Of a stretch of DNA of 64,000 nt, positions 63,524 through 64,000 are shown piece by piece (position 1 is the first letter of the stretch; each line of letters starts with the position of its first letter). The stretch is from contig NZ_JABUXV010000007.1 of the NCBI RefSeq assembly GCF_014897705.1, positions 62,001 to 126,000 on the forward strand. Direction: 5' to 3'. Both the position numbers and the translations under genes were made by a program. Source of the stretch: Brachybacterium sp. FME24 (GTDB taxonomy: Bacteria; Actinomycetota; Actinomycetes; Actinomycetales; Dermabacteraceae). The notes under the pieces were generated by a model. The model was not told the origin of the DNA. It saw only the letters and a program-made list of their open reading frames with translations, and made no database searches.

Positions 63524-64000
63524 ATGTCCGCACGCGACTCACTGCTCGACGCCTACCAGGCCCTGCTCCTGGACGAGGGCGAGCGCGCCGCCACGCTCGA
63601 CGCGGTCGCCGCCCGGGCGGGCGTCTCCAAGGGCGGACTGCTCTACCACTTCCGCTCCAAGGAAGCGCTGGCCGCAGGCCTCATCGACCGACTGGACGAG
63701 CTCGTCGCCGCGGACCGCGACCAGATGCGCGACGCCCCGGACGGGCCGTCGCGGTACTACGTGCGCAACTCCGTGTGGAGCGACTCCCCCGTGGATCGCA
63801 CGCTGGTCGCGGTCGCGCAGCTGGCACAGGAGTCCCATCCCCCAGCGCGGGAGGCGATCGCCCGCGCGCGCGATCGATGGCTCCTCCTGATCCTCGAGGA
63901 GGTCGGCGACGAGGCGACCGCCCACGCCATCCTGCTGATCGGCGACGGCCTGTACTTCGATGCCGCGCTGACCGGCGGCTTCACCACGAGCGTCGAGGAT
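63524..64000 (+). CDS. TetR-family transcriptional regulator, C-terminus beyond window
   Basis: The first 159 residues of a TetR regulator. The helix-turn-helix is TLDAVAARAGVSKGGLLYHFRSKEALAAGLIDRL, followed by the start of a ligand-binding helical domain. The ligand is unknown, but it should repress the adjacent drug exporter and itself. ATG 63524 gives MSARDSLLDAYQALLLDEGE. The frame is still open at the right edge of the window. Confidence 0.93.
   Translation, partial: MSARDSLLDAYQALLLDEGERAATLDAVAARAGVSKGGLLYHFRSKEALAAGLIDRLDELVAADRDQMRDAPDGPSRYYVRNSVWSDSPVDRTLVAVAQLAQESHPPAREAIARARDRWLLLILEEVGDEATAHAILLIGDGLYFDAALTGGFTTSVED

Noticed and set aside
1-64000. Transposons, integrases, tRNA or rRNA genes
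   Set aside because: No transposase or integrase motif and no cloverleaf-forming segment with the usual TTCRA box was seen by eye; a dedicated tRNA scan would be decisive.

Overview
The window is chromosomal DNA of a high-GC (about 70%) Gram-positive actinobacterium. Very high third-position GC, an actinobacterial DUF222-HNH protein, a mycothiol-type DinB protein, a PadR regulator and MetE/MetF without a visible cobalamin element all fit. The gene set looks like Micrococcales, perhaps Brachybacterium or a relative, but the genus is an inference. I found about 51 protein genes, no rRNA or tRNA genes, no CRISPR array and no insertion-sequence transposase.

Layout. 1-6.7 kb: the 5' part of a Ser/Thr kinase gene, a small membrane protein plus lipoprotein pair, an MBL-rhodanese sulfur enzyme, an alpha/beta hydrolase and an MFS transporter. 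7-13 kb: an NCS2 purine permease fused to a decarboxylase-like domain, OsmC, a conserved hypothetical and the acetate symporter pair DUF485-ActP, separated by long hairpins. 13-24.9 kb: a PPOX-like protein, a UvrA paralogue, a DUF222-HNH protein, a low-GC hypothetical, the replicative helicase DnaB, a VOC protein, a membrane protein/PadR operon with a large palindromic operator, DinB, GNAT and a PLP decarboxylase. 25-28.7 kb: a helical-repeat protein divergent from a pair that includes a ferritin-like di-iron protein.

29-38.7 kb is the most unusual block. A P-loop NTPase gene overlaps a gene for an ABC exporter whose nucleotide-binding domain has lost every catalytic motif. A secreted protein with a poly-aspartate tail converges on them, followed by an RND pump-histidine kinase-response regulator operon. 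A 39-bp element with 11-bp phased TCA repeats lies upstream of both the P-loop/exporter operon and the Asp-rich gene, suggesting that they form one regulon with the neighbouring two-component system.

38.8-45.8 kb: a MATE transporter, a PHP phosphatase, a DUF559-type protein bracketed by two copies of a palindromic repeat, and the metF-metE operon. 46-61.6 kb: a surface polysaccharide locus with a tyrosine autokinase and its phosphatase, Wzy-like polymerase, glycosyltransferase, Wzx-like flippase, a secreted glycosidase-like protein, an ATP-grasp ligase, a sugar-phosphate transferase fused to a GNAT-like domain, an adenylate-forming enzyme, a FemAB-like transferase, an aminotransferase and a 4,6-dehydratase. 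The dehydratase, aminotransferase, acyltransferase-like domain and phosphoglycosyl transferase resemble a bacillosamine-type Pgl pathway. 61.9-64 kb: a DHA2 drug exporter divergent from a TetR regulator that runs off the window, with a palindromic operator between them.
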